Assembly: GCA_046049545.1 (NCBI GenBank)
Contig: JBJORF010000004.1
Coordinates: forward strand, 41,547 to 105,546
DNA: 64,000 nucleotides
DNA from: Romeriopsis sp046049545
GTDB taxonomy: Bacteria; Cyanobacteriota; Cyanobacteriia; Leptolyngbyales; Leptolyngbyaceae
Reading direction: 5' to 3'
Shown here: positions 36,324-45,878 of the stretch, one piece after another
Numbering within the stretch: the first letter of the stretch is position 1
How the letters are laid out: each line of letters begins with the position of its first letter
Made by a program: the position numbers and the translations under genes
Notes under the pieces: model-generated
What the model saw: the letters and a program-made list of their open reading frames with translations, nothing else
The model's database searches: none
Told to the model about the DNA's origin: nothing

Positions 36324-37946
36324 CTCCCACTCGATCGTTCCCGGCGGCTTCGAGGTAATGTCATACACCACCCGGTTCACACCCTTCACCTCATTCACAA
36401 TCCGGGTCGCGATCGTTTCCAGAATGTCGTAGGGAATCCGCGCCCAATCCGCCGTCATCCCGTCCTCACTGCTGACAATCCGCAGCACGATCGGATAAGC
36501 ATAGGTGCGCTGATCGCCCATCACCCCGACACTCTTCACGGGTAGTAAAACTGCAAAGGCCTGCCAGACCTCGTTGTAGAGGCCCGATCGATTGATCTCC
36601 TGGCGCACAATCAAGTCGGCATCACGCAGAATGTCCAGCTTCTCGTCATCCACCGCCCCCAGAATCCGAATCGCCAGACCCGGCCCAGGGAAGGGCTGAC
36701 GGTTGACGATTTCATCCGGTAGACCCAGCGCCCGACCGACGTTCCGCACTTCGTCTTTGAACAATTTCCGCAGCGGCTCCACCAGCTTGAATTGCAAGTC
36801 CTTGGGCAACCCGCCGACGTTGTGGTGACTCTTGATTTTCACGGCCACGCGCTCTCCGGTCTGGGGATCGACGTTGGTATCGGCGGATTCGATCACATCG
36901 GGATAGAGCGTCCCCTGGGCCAGATAATCAAACGGCCCGAGGCGCTTCGATTCCTCTTCAAACACCCGAATAAACTCATGCCCAATCAACTTGCGTTTCT
37001 TCTCGGGATCATCAACCCCCGCAATTTTATCGACAAAGCGCGATCGGGCTTGGACATGCTCAACTTGAATGTGGAACTGCTCTTTGAACAGCTTCATCAA
37101 CCGCTCCGGCTCCCCTTTCCGCATGAAGCCTTGGTCAATAAACATGCAGGTGAGCTGATCGCCGATCGCCCGGTGCAACAAGAACGCCAACGTCGAAGAA
37201 TCCACGCCACCGGAGAGCGCCAATAGCACCCGCTTATCTCCAACCCGCGCCCGAATCTCCCGCACTGCTTCATCAACGAAGGTTGCCGTCGTCCAAGTCG
37301 GCTGACAACCGCAAATGTGATAGACAAAATTGCGAATCAACGCCTGTCCGTTCACCGAATGCACCACCTCCGGGTGGAACTGTACCCCGTAGAACTTACG
37401 CTGGTGATCGGCGATCGCGGCGCAGGGCGTATTATCGGTGTGTGCCAATAGTTCAAACCCCGACGGCATTTGCATCACCGAGTCACCATGGCTCATCCAC
37501 ATGGTGGAACCCGGTTCGACGTTGGTGAGTAAATCGGTGGGATCATCGATCGCCAGACTGGCCTTACCATACTCACCGCGCTCCGCCCGTTCGACCGTAC
37601 CGCCCAACTGCTGCACCATCAGCTGCATCCCGTAGCAGACCCCCATCACCGGGATCCCCAGTTCCCAAATGCCGGGATCACACTGCGGCGCACCAGTGTC
37701 GTAAACCGAACTTGGGCCACCGGAGAGAATAAGTCCCATCGGATTGAGCTGGCGCAGTTGATCCAGGCTTGTGCGATAGGAAAGAACTTCCGAATATACC
37801 TGCGTCTCTCGGATCCGGCGGGCAATTAACTCGGAATACTGGGAACCAAAGTCGAGGATCACCAGCATTTGGCGATTAATGTTTCCCAAATCACCCGTTA
37901 TATCTTGGTCAACGGAACGTGGTGAGGAATCAGTTGTGGTAGTCAC
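36321..37946 (-). CDS. guaA: GMP synthase (glutamine-hydrolysing)
   Basis: Converts XMP to GMP. It has 541 residues. The N-terminal class I amidotransferase has catalytic Cys in GVCYGMQ and a His/Glu pair in GVQFHPEVVHS. The ATP-pyrophosphatase domain has the P-loop ALSGGVDSST. The C-terminal dimerisation domain ends VYDITSKPPGTIEWE. The start is GTG at 37946; the 22 residues before MLVILDFGSQYSE are a cyanobacterial-style extension. Complete. Confidence 0.96.
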   Translation of the reverse strand: MTTTTDSSPRSVDQDITGDLGNINRQMLVILDFGSQYSELIARRIRETQVYSEVLSYRTSLDQLRQLNPMGLILSGGPSSVYDTGAPQCDPGIWELGIPVMGVCYGMQLMVQQLGGTVERAERGEYGKASLAIDDPTDLLTNVEPGSTMWMSHGDSVMQMPSGFELLAHTDNTPCAAIADHQRKFYGVQFHPEVVHSVNGQALIRNFVYHICGCQPTWTTATFVDEAVREIRARVGDKRVLLALSGGVDSSTLAFLLHRAIGDQLTCMFIDQGFMRKGEPERLMKLFKEQFHIQVEHVQARSRFVDKIAGVDDPEKKRKLIGHEFIRVFEEESKRLGPFDYLAQGTLYPDVIESADTNVDPQTGERVAVKIKSHHNVGGLPKDLQFKLVEPLRKLFKDEVRNVGRALGLPDEIVNRQPFPGPGLAIRILGAVDDEKLDILRDADLIVRQEINRSGLYNEVWQAFAVLLPVKSVGVMGDQRTYAYPIVLRIVSSEDGMTADWARIPYDILETIATRIVNEVKGVNRVVYDITSKPPGTIEWE

Positions 37947-38638
37947 GGGATATGTCCTGAAGCAAATTTGAGCGGGTCAAACGATCAAAACAAAAAATAT
38001 TAAAAGTAATAAAACCATCGCAATTTTGCTATCCGGGTATTTTAAGCGGAATCTTTCACTGGTTTCAAGGGGGAAGAATGGAAGGGCCCCGCTGCTCCGC
38101 AAATTTCCGATCGGCCCGAGGGGCGCTTCATCAAAATCCGCTTTATAAATGCTGGGTCTGATCCGTGAATTCCCGCAGACATTGCACAATCCAGAAATTA
38201 CTTTCCACATTCTGCCAGTAGCCAGTTCAACAACTGACCCCGCCTCCCCGCAATCCTGCGGTCGCCCGCTGAAGCAATTCATAGCCCCGGTTAAGTCATG
38301 ATGAAAATTGCTGCCAGGTCTAGAGATTTGGGCAGGAGTTCGCTAGGATGAGTTGCATATGCGACAGTGCGCCCCCGTTTAAGTCATTTCTGTCCCCCAG
38401 TTTTATCGGTTCCTCAGGAACCATGGCATTTGTCCTGCGGTCAACCAACCTAAGGTTTTGCTTATCACCTAAGTTCTTTCTTAGTCTTTTCCGATTGCGT
38501 TTCATCAATTGAGTGGCATTTTCTGAGTGGCACTTTGCTTAAGTCGTTTGCTTAAGTCGCGTTTTCGACCCGATGTCCCTTCGGCGAACTGTCTCAGTTT
38601 GTGTGAGTTCCTGAAATCGTATTGTGAGGCTATTGTCC
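37947..38638. other. Intergenic region without convincing gene
   Basis: About 690 bp between divergent guaA and the STAS-domain gene. Open frames of 60-100 codons exist but lack family features or start signals. Notable are an AT-rich stretch at 37980-38030 near guaA and short duplications at 38500-38560 (gagtggcattt, tttgcttaagtcg repeated). It probably holds both promoters. Confidence 0.55.
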
Positions 38639-39169
38639 ATGGAGTTGATCCGCAATGTTGGATCAGTCGGTTTGGACTGGTGTGATGCCAGTGCCAATCT
38701 GGTTGGTCCTCTGAATGTCGTCAATCCGTTACCCACCCCGCCCAATTCCACCCCACCCAATTCCACCCCACCCAATTCCATCAGTGCGAATACGATCGTG
38801 CTGCAACCCCAGCGCCTTGAAGGTGAAGCAGCGCAAGTATTTCAGCAATCTTTAGCCGATGCATTAGCGACGGCGAATGTGATCTTGATTGATCTAATCT
38901 GGATCGAAACCACCAATTCGAGCACCCTCGATGTTCTGCTCAAGGCGCTCCAGCAGGCCGAGCGATTGGGTAAGTCACTGTCTTTCCTGTCGATGGATGC
39001 CCAGAGCCAAGCTGCTCTCGATCGGCGTTGGGAGCAGCAAATCAGCGCCACGATGGCTGATCGGCAAGAAATCTTCGCGCCGGAATTTGAAGAATTTCTC
39101 GCCAACTACCAAGCGCGCAAAGCGGCCACGATGCTGGCCGTGGACATTGCTTCAAAGCGGCAATGGTAG
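38639..39169 (+). CDS. STAS-domain protein (anti-sigma antagonist-like)
   Basis: A 176-residue protein. After an N-terminal variable part with a repeated PPNST (coded by 15-bp repeats at 38733-38781), residues about 60-145 form a STAS-like domain: VILIDLIWIETTNSSTLDVLLKAL corresponds to the helix that carries the phosphorylatable Ser/Thr of SpoIIAA-type proteins. GTGAGG precedes the ATG by 9-10 bases. No partner kinase or phosphatase is adjacent. Confidence 0.65.
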   Translation: MELIRNVGSVGLDWCDASANLVGPLNVVNPLPTPPNSTPPNSTPPNSISANTIVLQPQRLEGEAAQVFQQSLADALATANVILIDLIWIETTNSSTLDVLLKALQQAERLGKSLSFLSMDAQSQAALDRRWEQQISATMADRQEIFAPEFEEFLANYQARKAATMLAVDIASKRQW

Positions 39170-39196
39170 TGTGAGCAGTTGAGTCGCTTGTCGGTT

Positions 39197-39868
39197 TTAA
39201 CGTTTATGGGCCAAAGTCAACCCGTCCCCGATCGGCAAAATCATCACAGCGACCCGCTGATCCTGGGCAACGCTGTGATTGAACTGCCGGAGGGTACGGG
39301 TAATTTTGTCTTGGTCGGTGCTGTCCGCAACGCGGCCTGACCACAGCGTATTGTCCACCACAATCAGACCGCCCGATCGCACCAGTTGCACGGCCCGATC
39401 GAAGTATTTTTCGTAGTTCCCTTTATCGGCATCGACAAACGCAAAGTCGAACGGCACGATCGCGCCCTCGGCCAATTCGGCAATCAACTGATCTAAGGTC
39501 TCCAGCGCCGGGGCAATCCGTAGATCAACTTTGTGGGCCACACCCGCCGCTTCCCAGTAGCGTTGGGCGGTATTGGTGAACGATCGGTTGATGTCGCAAG
39601 CCACCAATTGTCCATCCTCCGGTAGGGCTTGAGCCACCGCCAGCGAACTGTAACCCGTAAACACACCCACCTCCAAAGCCCGCGTCGCGCCCATAATCCG
39701 AATCAGCAGCGCCAAGAGATAGCCCTGCTCCGGTGAAATTTGCATCCGGGCCTGGGGATGGGCTTGGGTTTCTTCACGCAACTGGGCCAGGAGGGGAGAT
39801 TCCGCCTGGCTATGACTGATGATGTAGTCATGAAGGGCCGCCGCTAGGCCCAGTTGGTTTTTGTGCAT
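39197..39868 (-). CDS. Class I SAM-dependent O-methyltransferase (caffeoyl-CoA type)
   Basis: A 223-residue member of Methyltransferase_3. SAM motif ALEVGVFTGYSSLAVAQAL, metal and substrate region FDFAFVDADKGNYEKYF, then GLIVVDNTLWSG. The family methylates catechol-like hydroxyls with Mg2+. The native cyanobacterial substrate is unknown. It converges with the STAS gene, 27 bp apart. Confidence 0.88.
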   Translation of the reverse strand: MHKNQLGLAAALHDYIISHSQAESPLLAQLREETQAHPQARMQISPEQGYLLALLIRIMGATRALEVGVFTGYSSLAVAQALPEDGQLVACDINRSFTNTAQRYWEAAGVAHKVDLRIAPALETLDQLIAELAEGAIVPFDFAFVDADKGNYEKYFDRAVQLVRSGGLIVVDNTLWSGRVADSTDQDKITRTLRQFNHSVAQDQRVAVMILPIGDGLTLAHKR

Positions 39869-40034
39869 AACTGAACTCTATTGTCCGAACCTATAGTTTC
39901 CGATCGATTCCGCGCGCCAATTCCGATCCCGGCTGATACTGTTAGAGATGGGATGGATTGCATGGATTGTATGCAATTCGTTGGACTGCGGCTTGTTGTA
40001 CTTTAATCGGTTTTTAGGAAAGAGATTTGCTGTG

Positions 40035-40496
40035 ATGCTGTGGAATTTATCGCGTCGGTCATTGCTTGGGGTTTGGTGGCAGCGCCTGGTGATCATGCTC
40101 TGGATCGTTGCATTGAGCAGTGGGCTGACGGCTTGCGGCAATGCTAATTTCCCCAGCCAGACGATCGTCAGTCAAGCGATCGCCCAGCAAGTCGAAGCAA
40201 TCCAGAAGCCCCTCAGCCAACAACTCAAACTCACCCCTCCCCGCCGCCAAGACATCCAAATTCGGCATCTCCAAATCACCGATCGAGACATTCAGCCGAT
40301 CAACGGCACCCCCACCTATCATCTCAGCGGCACCTACGACCTCAGCCTCAAGCAAGGGCATCAGCAAGGGGAGCAAAGCGGCGATCGCTTCGACATCTAC
40401 CTCCAGGCCCAGCAAATTGGTAAAGAAACCCGTTGGAATCTCGGACAGCAGATTGCCAACAATTGGGAATTCAAACCATTGACTGTCATTAAATAA
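40035..40496 (+). CDS. Small lipoprotein of unknown function
   Basis: The ATG at 40035 follows AGGAAAGAG and opens a lipoprotein signal: basic start, hydrophobic core (VIMLWIVALSSGL) and lipobox LTACG with Cys near residue 34. This start is preferred over one at 39948. The mature 120 residues are soluble and look like a beta-rich cystatin/LptC-like fold, with no named domain. It is predicted to be anchored in the plasma or outer membrane facing the periplasm. Confidence 0.72.
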   Translation: MLWNLSRRSLLGVWWQRLVIMLWIVALSSGLTACGNANFPSQTIVSQAIAQQVEAIQKPLSQQLKLTPPRRQDIQIRHLQITDRDIQPINGTPTYHLSGTYDLSLKQGHQQGEQSGDRFDIYLQAQQIGKETRWNLGQQIANNWEFKPLTVIK

Positions 40497-40518
40497 TGCA
40501 GCGCAATTGATCGCGTAG

Positions 40519-40546
40519 GGTGCGTTTCTGCAACACAAAACGCACC
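40519..40546. terminator. Bidirectional hairpin between convergent genes
   Basis: GGTGCGTTT / AAACGCACC, 9-bp stem with a 10-nt loop; T/A runs at the stem base favour both directions. A related sequence (GTTTTCGCGGTGCGAGAAAC) lies at 31911-31930. Confidence 0.6.
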
Positions 40547-40605
40547 GCCCAGAATTCAATCCCGGCCGACAAAACCGACCAACAACCCCGATCGCGCAAC
40601 AGCGG

Positions 40606-41340
40606 CTACCCCTTCACCAACACCCCAACCTCGCGCTGAATCGGCAACACTGGCACCGTATCCAGCTCCGAACAATATTTCAAATCGGTATGACACTCCA
40701 ACCGCAGCAACCGCTGCCCATGACTGGCCAGGTGGAACAACCCCAGCAAGTCCTGCTGCCAATGGCGATACAACGTCACGGCATCGACCAGCTCATCATT
40801 GCCATTAACCTCACTCAGCTTCACGCCTAACTGCGTCGCAACGCTATCCGCGATCGCCCCGGCACAAACCGTATCCTCTAGCGCAAACGAACCTTCCCAG
40901 CCCGCCCCGACGATCCACACCGTCTCGGGCTTGGTCGCGATCAAATGCTGCACAATGCTGGCCCGATTAATCAAGGCCCCCGCCAATACCGTTGGTGCCG
41001 ACTGAATCTTTTGCAGCGCCCTGGTCCCATTCGTCGTACTGATAAACAGTCGTCGATCGCCCATCAGCTCCGGCGTACAGTCCAGCGGCGAATTGCCCAA
41101 ATCAAAATTCTCAACCTTATGCCCCCCGCGTTCCCCCGCCCGGAGCCGCAACGCCGGATCCCAGGCATCACTTACCCGCAGCAACTCATCCAAATCACTA
41201 AATACCTGAATCGCTTCTGCTCCATTGGCGAGCGCGGTGGCGATCGTCGTCGTTGCACGCAGCACATCAATCGCGATCGCGCAGTCGGCTGTCACCTTAT
41301 CCGGTACAAGTTCCGGGGTATGGAAAACAGAAATTTTCAT
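40606..41340 (-). CDS. comB: 2-phosphosulfolactate phosphatase family (ComB)
   Basis: A 244-residue ComB-family protein. Conserved blocks are DVLRATTTIATAL, GERGGHKVENFDLGNSP and ISTTNGTRAL. In methanogens ComB dephosphorylates 2-phosphosulfolactate in coenzyme M synthesis. Cyanobacteria carry the family without making coenzyme M, so the substrate here is not known (sulfolactate metabolism is possible). All family blocks look intact. Confidence 0.85.
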   Translation of the reverse strand: MKISVFHTPELVPDKVTADCAIAIDVLRATTTIATALANGAEAIQVFSDLDELLRVSDAWDPALRLRAGERGGHKVENFDLGNSPLDCTPELMGDRRLFISTTNGTRALQKIQSAPTVLAGALINRASIVQHLIATKPETVWIVGAGWEGSFALEDTVCAGAIADSVATQLGVKLSEVNGNDELVDAVTLYRHWQQDLLGLFHLASHGQRLLRLECHTDLKYCSELDTVPVLPIQREVGVLVKG

Positions 41341-41499
41341 GTTGAATGCTGGGAAAAACTAAATCAAGGGTCAAGTTGAACAGGATCAACCCGCACACTC
41401 ACAAATCGCCTCATAGGACAATGATTAAGCGCACGGATTCCCAGAATAATCGATGATGGAACCAAAAGTGATAGAAGGTTTACGGAGTCCAGTCAGGGT

Positions 41500-42075
41500 C
41501 TAAGTGATGGTTATGTCAACGGCACCGAATTCAGTACAAATTCCCTGGAGCGGCTGATCCCAGGAATCATGCGGTAATTGATCGACCAGCATCGCGGCAA
41601 AACAGATCCCGATCGTGGAAATCCTGGCCCACTTTGGATCCTGTAATAAGCGATCGTAGAAGCCGCCGCCGTAGCCTAGGCGATAACCCTGTCGATCAGC
41701 CCCGACGCAGGGCACCAGGATTAAGTCGATTTGCTCCGCGTCCAACTTAGGCCAAGCGGCAGCAGGTTCCAGAATGCCATAACGCCCCGATTGCAACCGA
41801 TCGTGCGCCGGATCAAACCGATGCCAGACCAAGTTCTGGCCCACACAACGGGGCAATCCCCAGATTTTGCGGTGATCTTGGATTAATGCGCTCAAGTCCG
41901 GTTCCTGGTGACAGCTGCTGTAAGCAAGGATCGTGCGGGCTTGCTGGTATTGGGGTAAATCCTGAATTTGCGCACAGAGCCGCTGACTCAGCTGCTGCCA
42001 CTGGCGCTGATCCAAGGCCCGGCGATCGCGCAGCCAGGCTTTTCGTAAAGTCTGTTTGTTCGGATACACCGACAT
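41500..42075 (-). CDS. 5-formyltetrahydrofolate cyclo-ligase
   Basis: ATP-dependent return of 5-formyl-THF to 5,10-methenyl-THF. The start at 42075 (MSVYPNKQTLRKAWLRDR) gives 191 residues, the usual length. The motif LVPCVGADRQGYRLGYGGGFYDRLL holds the nucleotide-binding glycine loop (key residues G-YGGGFYD). The 22 codons upstream overlap the next gene's 3' flank and look non-coding. Confidence 0.9.
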   Translation of the reverse strand: MSVYPNKQTLRKAWLRDRRALDQRQWQQLSQRLCAQIQDLPQYQQARTILAYSSCHQEPDLSALIQDHRKIWGLPRCVGQNLVWHRFDPAHDRLQSGRYGILEPAAAWPKLDAEQIDLILVPCVGADRQGYRLGYGGGFYDRLLQDPKWARISTIGICFAAMLVDQLPHDSWDQPLQGICTEFGAVDITIT

Positions 42076-42115
42076 TACAGGATGATGATTACAGGACGAA
42101 ATTACAGTGCCGACC

Positions 42116-42547
42116 TTACAACAGCTGGATTGCGCCATCATTCAGGATGTACAACGCCCGATCGCCGGGAGCCTGACGCGCAAAGGTGAGATTGATCTCC
42201 AGTTGATTGGCTTTCGGTTTGACTAAACCGAGCTTCAATGGCGTTGCCGTATCTTCCCAGAACGCCACGGCCAAGTTCGGGTCAGTGCTGCCGCCGCGAT
42301 AGAACTTAATTTTTTCACCGGGTTTCAGCGCCACGGCGCGATCGCCCTGGGTATTTTCCATCATGATCACCGATCGGGTGCGGTTGTATACCGTTACTTC
42401 AATCCGTTGGCCGGGCTGGAACTGAATCGGCTTACTGTCGCACTGGCTCGCACAGGTTTGTGCCATGACCGGGACGGTGACATTGATCAAAGTCAATCCC
42501 AATGTACCGATCGCCATCGCCGCTAATTGAGCTAGGTGCTGTTTCAT
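42116..42547 (-). CDS. Exported small protein of unknown function
   Basis: A 143-residue protein with a Sec signal (core LAAMAIGTLGLTLINVTVP, cleavage after VMAQ). A Cys pair near the mature N-terminus (TCASQC) may form a disulfide. The rest is beta-rich. No family recognised. Same strand and 40 bp upstream of the folate cyclo-ligase. Confidence 0.7.
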   Translation of the reverse strand: MKQHLAQLAAMAIGTLGLTLINVTVPVMAQTCASQCDSKPIQFQPGQRIEVTVYNRTRSVIMMENTQGDRAVALKPGEKIKFYRGGSTDPNLAVAFWEDTATPLKLGLVKPKANQLEINLTFARQAPGDRALYILNDGAIQLL

Positions 42548-42656
42548 CGCCCTTAATTTCCCTAAGAAACGCAATTTCCCCATTAAAGCTCCAACTCATC
42601 GATCTCCATGCTTTTGGTCAGACTTCACCTGAATCAGAAGTATGGAGCTTTGGAGG

Positions 42657-44102
42657 CTACAATTCGCCAGTATTGATGAGACAGCCATCTACCGCAGGAT
42701 ATGCAGCATTAACCGAAGTTGGAGGTATTTGGATATATCGTTGCTGCTGGCAGCCCTTATTAGAAGCAAAAGGCATTGGATTAAGCCCTAGATTAGGAAG
42801 ACTCACTACACCAGCATCTGAAACAATACCAAATAGCTCATAATTCACATAGCCATAATTTCCAGTGAATACAGGAGTTGACGACGTGTTCCAAGCCCCG
42901 CTTCCATGGGCAACACGTGTACCATTAAATACACCAACGCGTGCTCTGGTACCTCCTAGAGTCTGAAGCTGATTGTCGTAAAAACGCCCCGTGAAGCGTG
43001 GAACATTTGTGGTTGCTTTTGCTGTTTCCGTACCCATCATATACCAGGCATTATTGCCAGCTTGTAAAATCCGGTTATTTCCAATTTGAGATGCATTGCC
43101 TTGAGCATAAGGATCAAACGCGATAATTGGAACGTCAGTAGCATCTACGACCGTATTCCCAGTTACAGTTGCAGTTGCTCCTACTGCGATCCCATCGGTA
43201 AACAATAATTGGCCAGTAGTATTGCGGTCGGTTGCGTAACCAATAACCTGGTTATTCGTTACAACAGCCCCATTGGCGGGTGTACCATGGGGGGAGACGA
43301 AAATGTGAGCCCAACCGGAGCTATTGAACACTCTATTACCAGTAACAACGGCGTTAGATCCTGTGATCTCAACATTAGACTCGTAAACACTTAATGGTGA
43401 ACCATTCACAACTAGCGATGATCGTCCCAGATCTGGCAATCTGCCATCAACATACATCGACTCTAAACGACCAGACTGCTTAACCTCAACAACTGGCCCT
43501 TGAAAATGCTTTTCCCTCAGTAAAGAGGCTTGACCAATGTAATTCTGCGGATTACCTCGAGTACGCAAAGTAACAGATTGTGGAATGATGACTGGCTTAT
43601 CGACTAAAACTCTATCTGTAGGCTCTAATTCAACAATTCCACCAGGTGAAGCAGCATTCAAACGAATCTGTAACTGATTAGCTGTCAACGTAATTCCTGA
43701 TAGCGGGGTCACTCCAAATCCATATCGCTGAGATGAAGAACAAATTTTAGAAACCATCTGCCCATACTCAGAACTGACAGAAATTTCCGAAATCGTACTA
43801 GCAAGAGGTCTGGTAGTGAAATAGTCCCATCCACCTTGATCCGGATCACGATTGAGCATGACACGGTAGATAGCCCGGACTCGTTGACGAACACTATGCT
43901 GACTGGCTCCAGCCTCCGGTGACAACAGCACTTTTTGCGCAACAGTGAGCAATTCTTCCCGAGTGCAAGGCTTGTAACCATGCAAATTATAAATGTCTCC
44001 AAATTCCTGGACCGCAGGAATCCTGCCAAGACCCTCAGAGTAAACTTTGACAAAATACTGGGGAATGATAGCCATAAACTTTCCACATTTTATATTCTCC
44101 AT
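42657..44102 (-). CDS. DUF4214 + right-handed beta-helix protein
   Basis: A 481-residue protein. The N-terminus (1-120) contains a DUF4214-like segment (IYRVMLNRDPDQGGWDYF), common in cyanobacterial surface and S-layer proteins. Residues about 130-430 have the short-strand Asn/Val/Gly repeats of a parallel beta-helix (VTGNRVFNSSG, VVTNNQVIG, VTGNTVVDA), as in pectate-lyase-like carbohydrate-binding proteins. No signal peptide is seen. The start could be 44102 or the ATG at 44075. Codon use is more AT-rich than the neighbours, suggesting transfer. It is likely extracellular and may act on or bind polysaccharide. Confidence 0.75.
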   Translation of the reverse strand: MENIKCGKFMAIIPQYFVKVYSEGLGRIPAVQEFGDIYNLHGYKPCTREELLTVAQKVLLSPEAGASQHSVRQRVRAIYRVMLNRDPDQGGWDYFTTRPLASTISEISVSSEYGQMVSKICSSSQRYGFGVTPLSGITLTANQLQIRLNAASPGGIVELEPTDRVLVDKPVIIPQSVTLRTRGNPQNYIGQASLLREKHFQGPVVEVKQSGRLESMYVDGRLPDLGRSSLVVNGSPLSVYESNVEITGSNAVVTGNRVFNSSGWAHIFVSPHGTPANGAVVTNNQVIGYATDRNTTGQLLFTDGIAVGATATVTGNTVVDATDVPIIAFDPYAQGNASQIGNNRILQAGNNAWYMMGTETAKATTNVPRFTGRFYDNQLQTLGGTRARVGVFNGTRVAHGSGAWNTSSTPVFTGNYGYVNYELFGIVSDAGVVSLPNLGLNPMPFASNKGCQQQRYIQIPPTSVNAAYPAVDGCLINTGEL

Positions 44103-44313
44103 TCAAATTAAAACATGTGAAGACTTGGCAGTCAATCAAGAGAGATAGTCACTTTGAAGGAGTTCATTAAGAAAATCTTGAACTATTACTTTTTGATGAG
44201 GTTACTCAGGGCGCATTCAAGGTGATTCGTTACAACAGAAATCGATTAATCGATAAAAAGCTCCCGTTAATTGTATCAATTTCTTCATCATCTAAACAGT
44301 CGATTTGAACTAT

Positions 44314-45807
44314 TTAGATGATCTTTTTCTTGAGAAAAGCCTTGAGTGACCCCCCGTGAATAACAATGTCATCGACAACCAGACCCGCTTCCTCAAAAAT
44401 CGCCGCATATTCAGCCAGGGAAAAGCTCTGCTCGTTCACGCCTTTTAAGAGTTCTTCAATGAATAATGGATAAAATCCTTCGCCATAAAGATGTCCCACA
44501 GGCTCACACATGATGGCGAGGAAGCCCTGAGCATGAATTTTCTGCGCTAAGGACCGAAGTATCACCCGCAGATCGGGGAAATGATGCAATGACGCGAAGA
44601 TCGTGATGCAATCGAAGTACTCATCCGCAAACGGAATGTCATAGGCATCCGCACAAAGAAACGTGACGTTTTTCTGCATCGCTTGGCCGACGAGATGACC
44701 GACCTGTAAGCCCTGTACATCAATATCTAAATTATACAAAATTCCTGGGACGTCATAAAACAGCATTGGCGAGGCATTGCCCCCAATTTCTAGCACCTTG
44801 GGATGAGGACGCGAGCCAGTTGCTAGTTTATTTTTCAGTAGCTCTAGGGCATGGTGATGGTCGTCCGCGTAGTCATAGTGATCGATAGTTTGGATATCCC
44901 ATTGCTGGGTGGGATCAGGGGGTGCTACCGCCAGAATTTCGATTGGAATACGGATTGCGCCGGTCTCATGCCAAGCGACATGTTCCTGGATCAAGCAGAG
45001 TTCCAATTCATAGTGTGCTGGCGCGATCGGGGTGTCCATCAAGAGCGGCAGCGTAATCTCCCGACCCGGTTGCAGTTCGATCGGGAACGGTGTCCGGTGC
45101 TCAACCACCTCATCACAACGCTCCCCGCTTGATCGATACCAGTGGTACGCCATCATGATGGGAGTATCACCTTGGGAGGAAATGGGGATGAAGCCAATAT
45201 TCTTAACCCGCACATTTCCCGTAAAACCCTGGCTCACTGCCATCTGTCGCGGCAAATAATCCAATACCCATTCATATTGAAGTTCTAAGGATTGCGTAAC
45301 CACTGTTATTGAAGGGACTGAAGTCCTTGGAACCAATGTTTTGCGAGTCAATCGCTTCAGCTTCAGCAATACAGCGGGTGGGAACGTCCGTTTTGCGAAT
45401 GTTTTCAACCGCTGCTTTAGTAGTTGAATAAGTGTCTGAGCGTGGTTATGCTGAGGTTGACTATTACGAATTTTGGTATTTTTGACCCGATCAATGTACT
45501 GTTGGCTTTCAGCATCAAGAAGTGCATCAGCAAATCGATAGGTCTTTGAAAAGATGCTGCTCACAGTGTCTATGGTCTCTTGATCCTGAGGCAGATTCTG
45601 ATATTCGCAGATCGATACAGCAAGCGCTTCATGCTCATCACCTGGATCCACCAACTCAATTGTTACGTCAGGGAAAAAAATTGGGACATCATGCACAATA
45701 GGGTAATTCGCCCCGCAGGATGCACAGTTGAACAGCTCGGTCTGCTGAATCAATGAAACTTTTCCACACTGAACACAACAGAAATCAGCAGTAAACATGA
45801 CAGGCAT
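44314..45807 (-). CDS. Three-part protein: zinc ribbon, Wzt-C-like beta domain, SAM methyltransferase
   Basis: A 497-residue protein. Residues 1-50 form a Trm112-like zinc ribbon (CCVQC ... CASC). A basic helical stretch at about 125-165 is followed by a beta-sandwich at about 170-290 (EWVLDYLPRQMAVSQGFTGN; SLLMDTPIAP-like edges) that resembles the Wzt C-terminal sugar-binding domain. A class I methyltransferase follows at about 330-490: motif I VLEIGGNASPM, post-I LDIDVQG, motif IV FDCITIFASLHHFPDL. This layout is typical of glycan-modifying or chain-terminating methyltransferases. Like its downstream neighbour it is AT-richer than the surroundings. Confidence 0.77.
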   Translation of the reverse strand: MPVMFTADFCCVQCGKVSLIQQTELFNCASCGANYPIVHDVPIFFPDVTIELVDPGDEHEALAVSICEYQNLPQDQETIDTVSSIFSKTYRFADALLDAESQQYIDRVKNTKIRNSQPQHNHAQTLIQLLKQRLKTFAKRTFPPAVLLKLKRLTRKTLVPRTSVPSITVVTQSLELQYEWVLDYLPRQMAVSQGFTGNVRVKNIGFIPISSQGDTPIMMAYHWYRSSGERCDEVVEHRTPFPIELQPGREITLPLLMDTPIAPAHYELELCLIQEHVAWHETGAIRIPIEILAVAPPDPTQQWDIQTIDHYDYADDHHHALELLKNKLATGSRPHPKVLEIGGNASPMLFYDVPGILYNLDIDVQGLQVGHLVGQAMQKNVTFLCADAYDIPFADEYFDCITIFASLHHFPDLRVILRSLAQKIHAQGFLAIMCEPVGHLYGEGFYPLFIEELLKGVNEQSFSLAEYAAIFEEAGLVVDDIVIHGGSLKAFLKKKII

Positions 45808-45878
45808 AAGTTACTCAATTGATCAGCTATTTGACTGATTAGCGTATCAGTTAAAGCTGCTCTTGCTCCGGAATTTCA

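Noticed and set aside
37977..38282. A 101-codon minus-strand frame upstream of guaA
   Set aside because: No ribosome binding site, composition unlike a protein except for an AT-coded hydrophobic tail, and no family resemblance.
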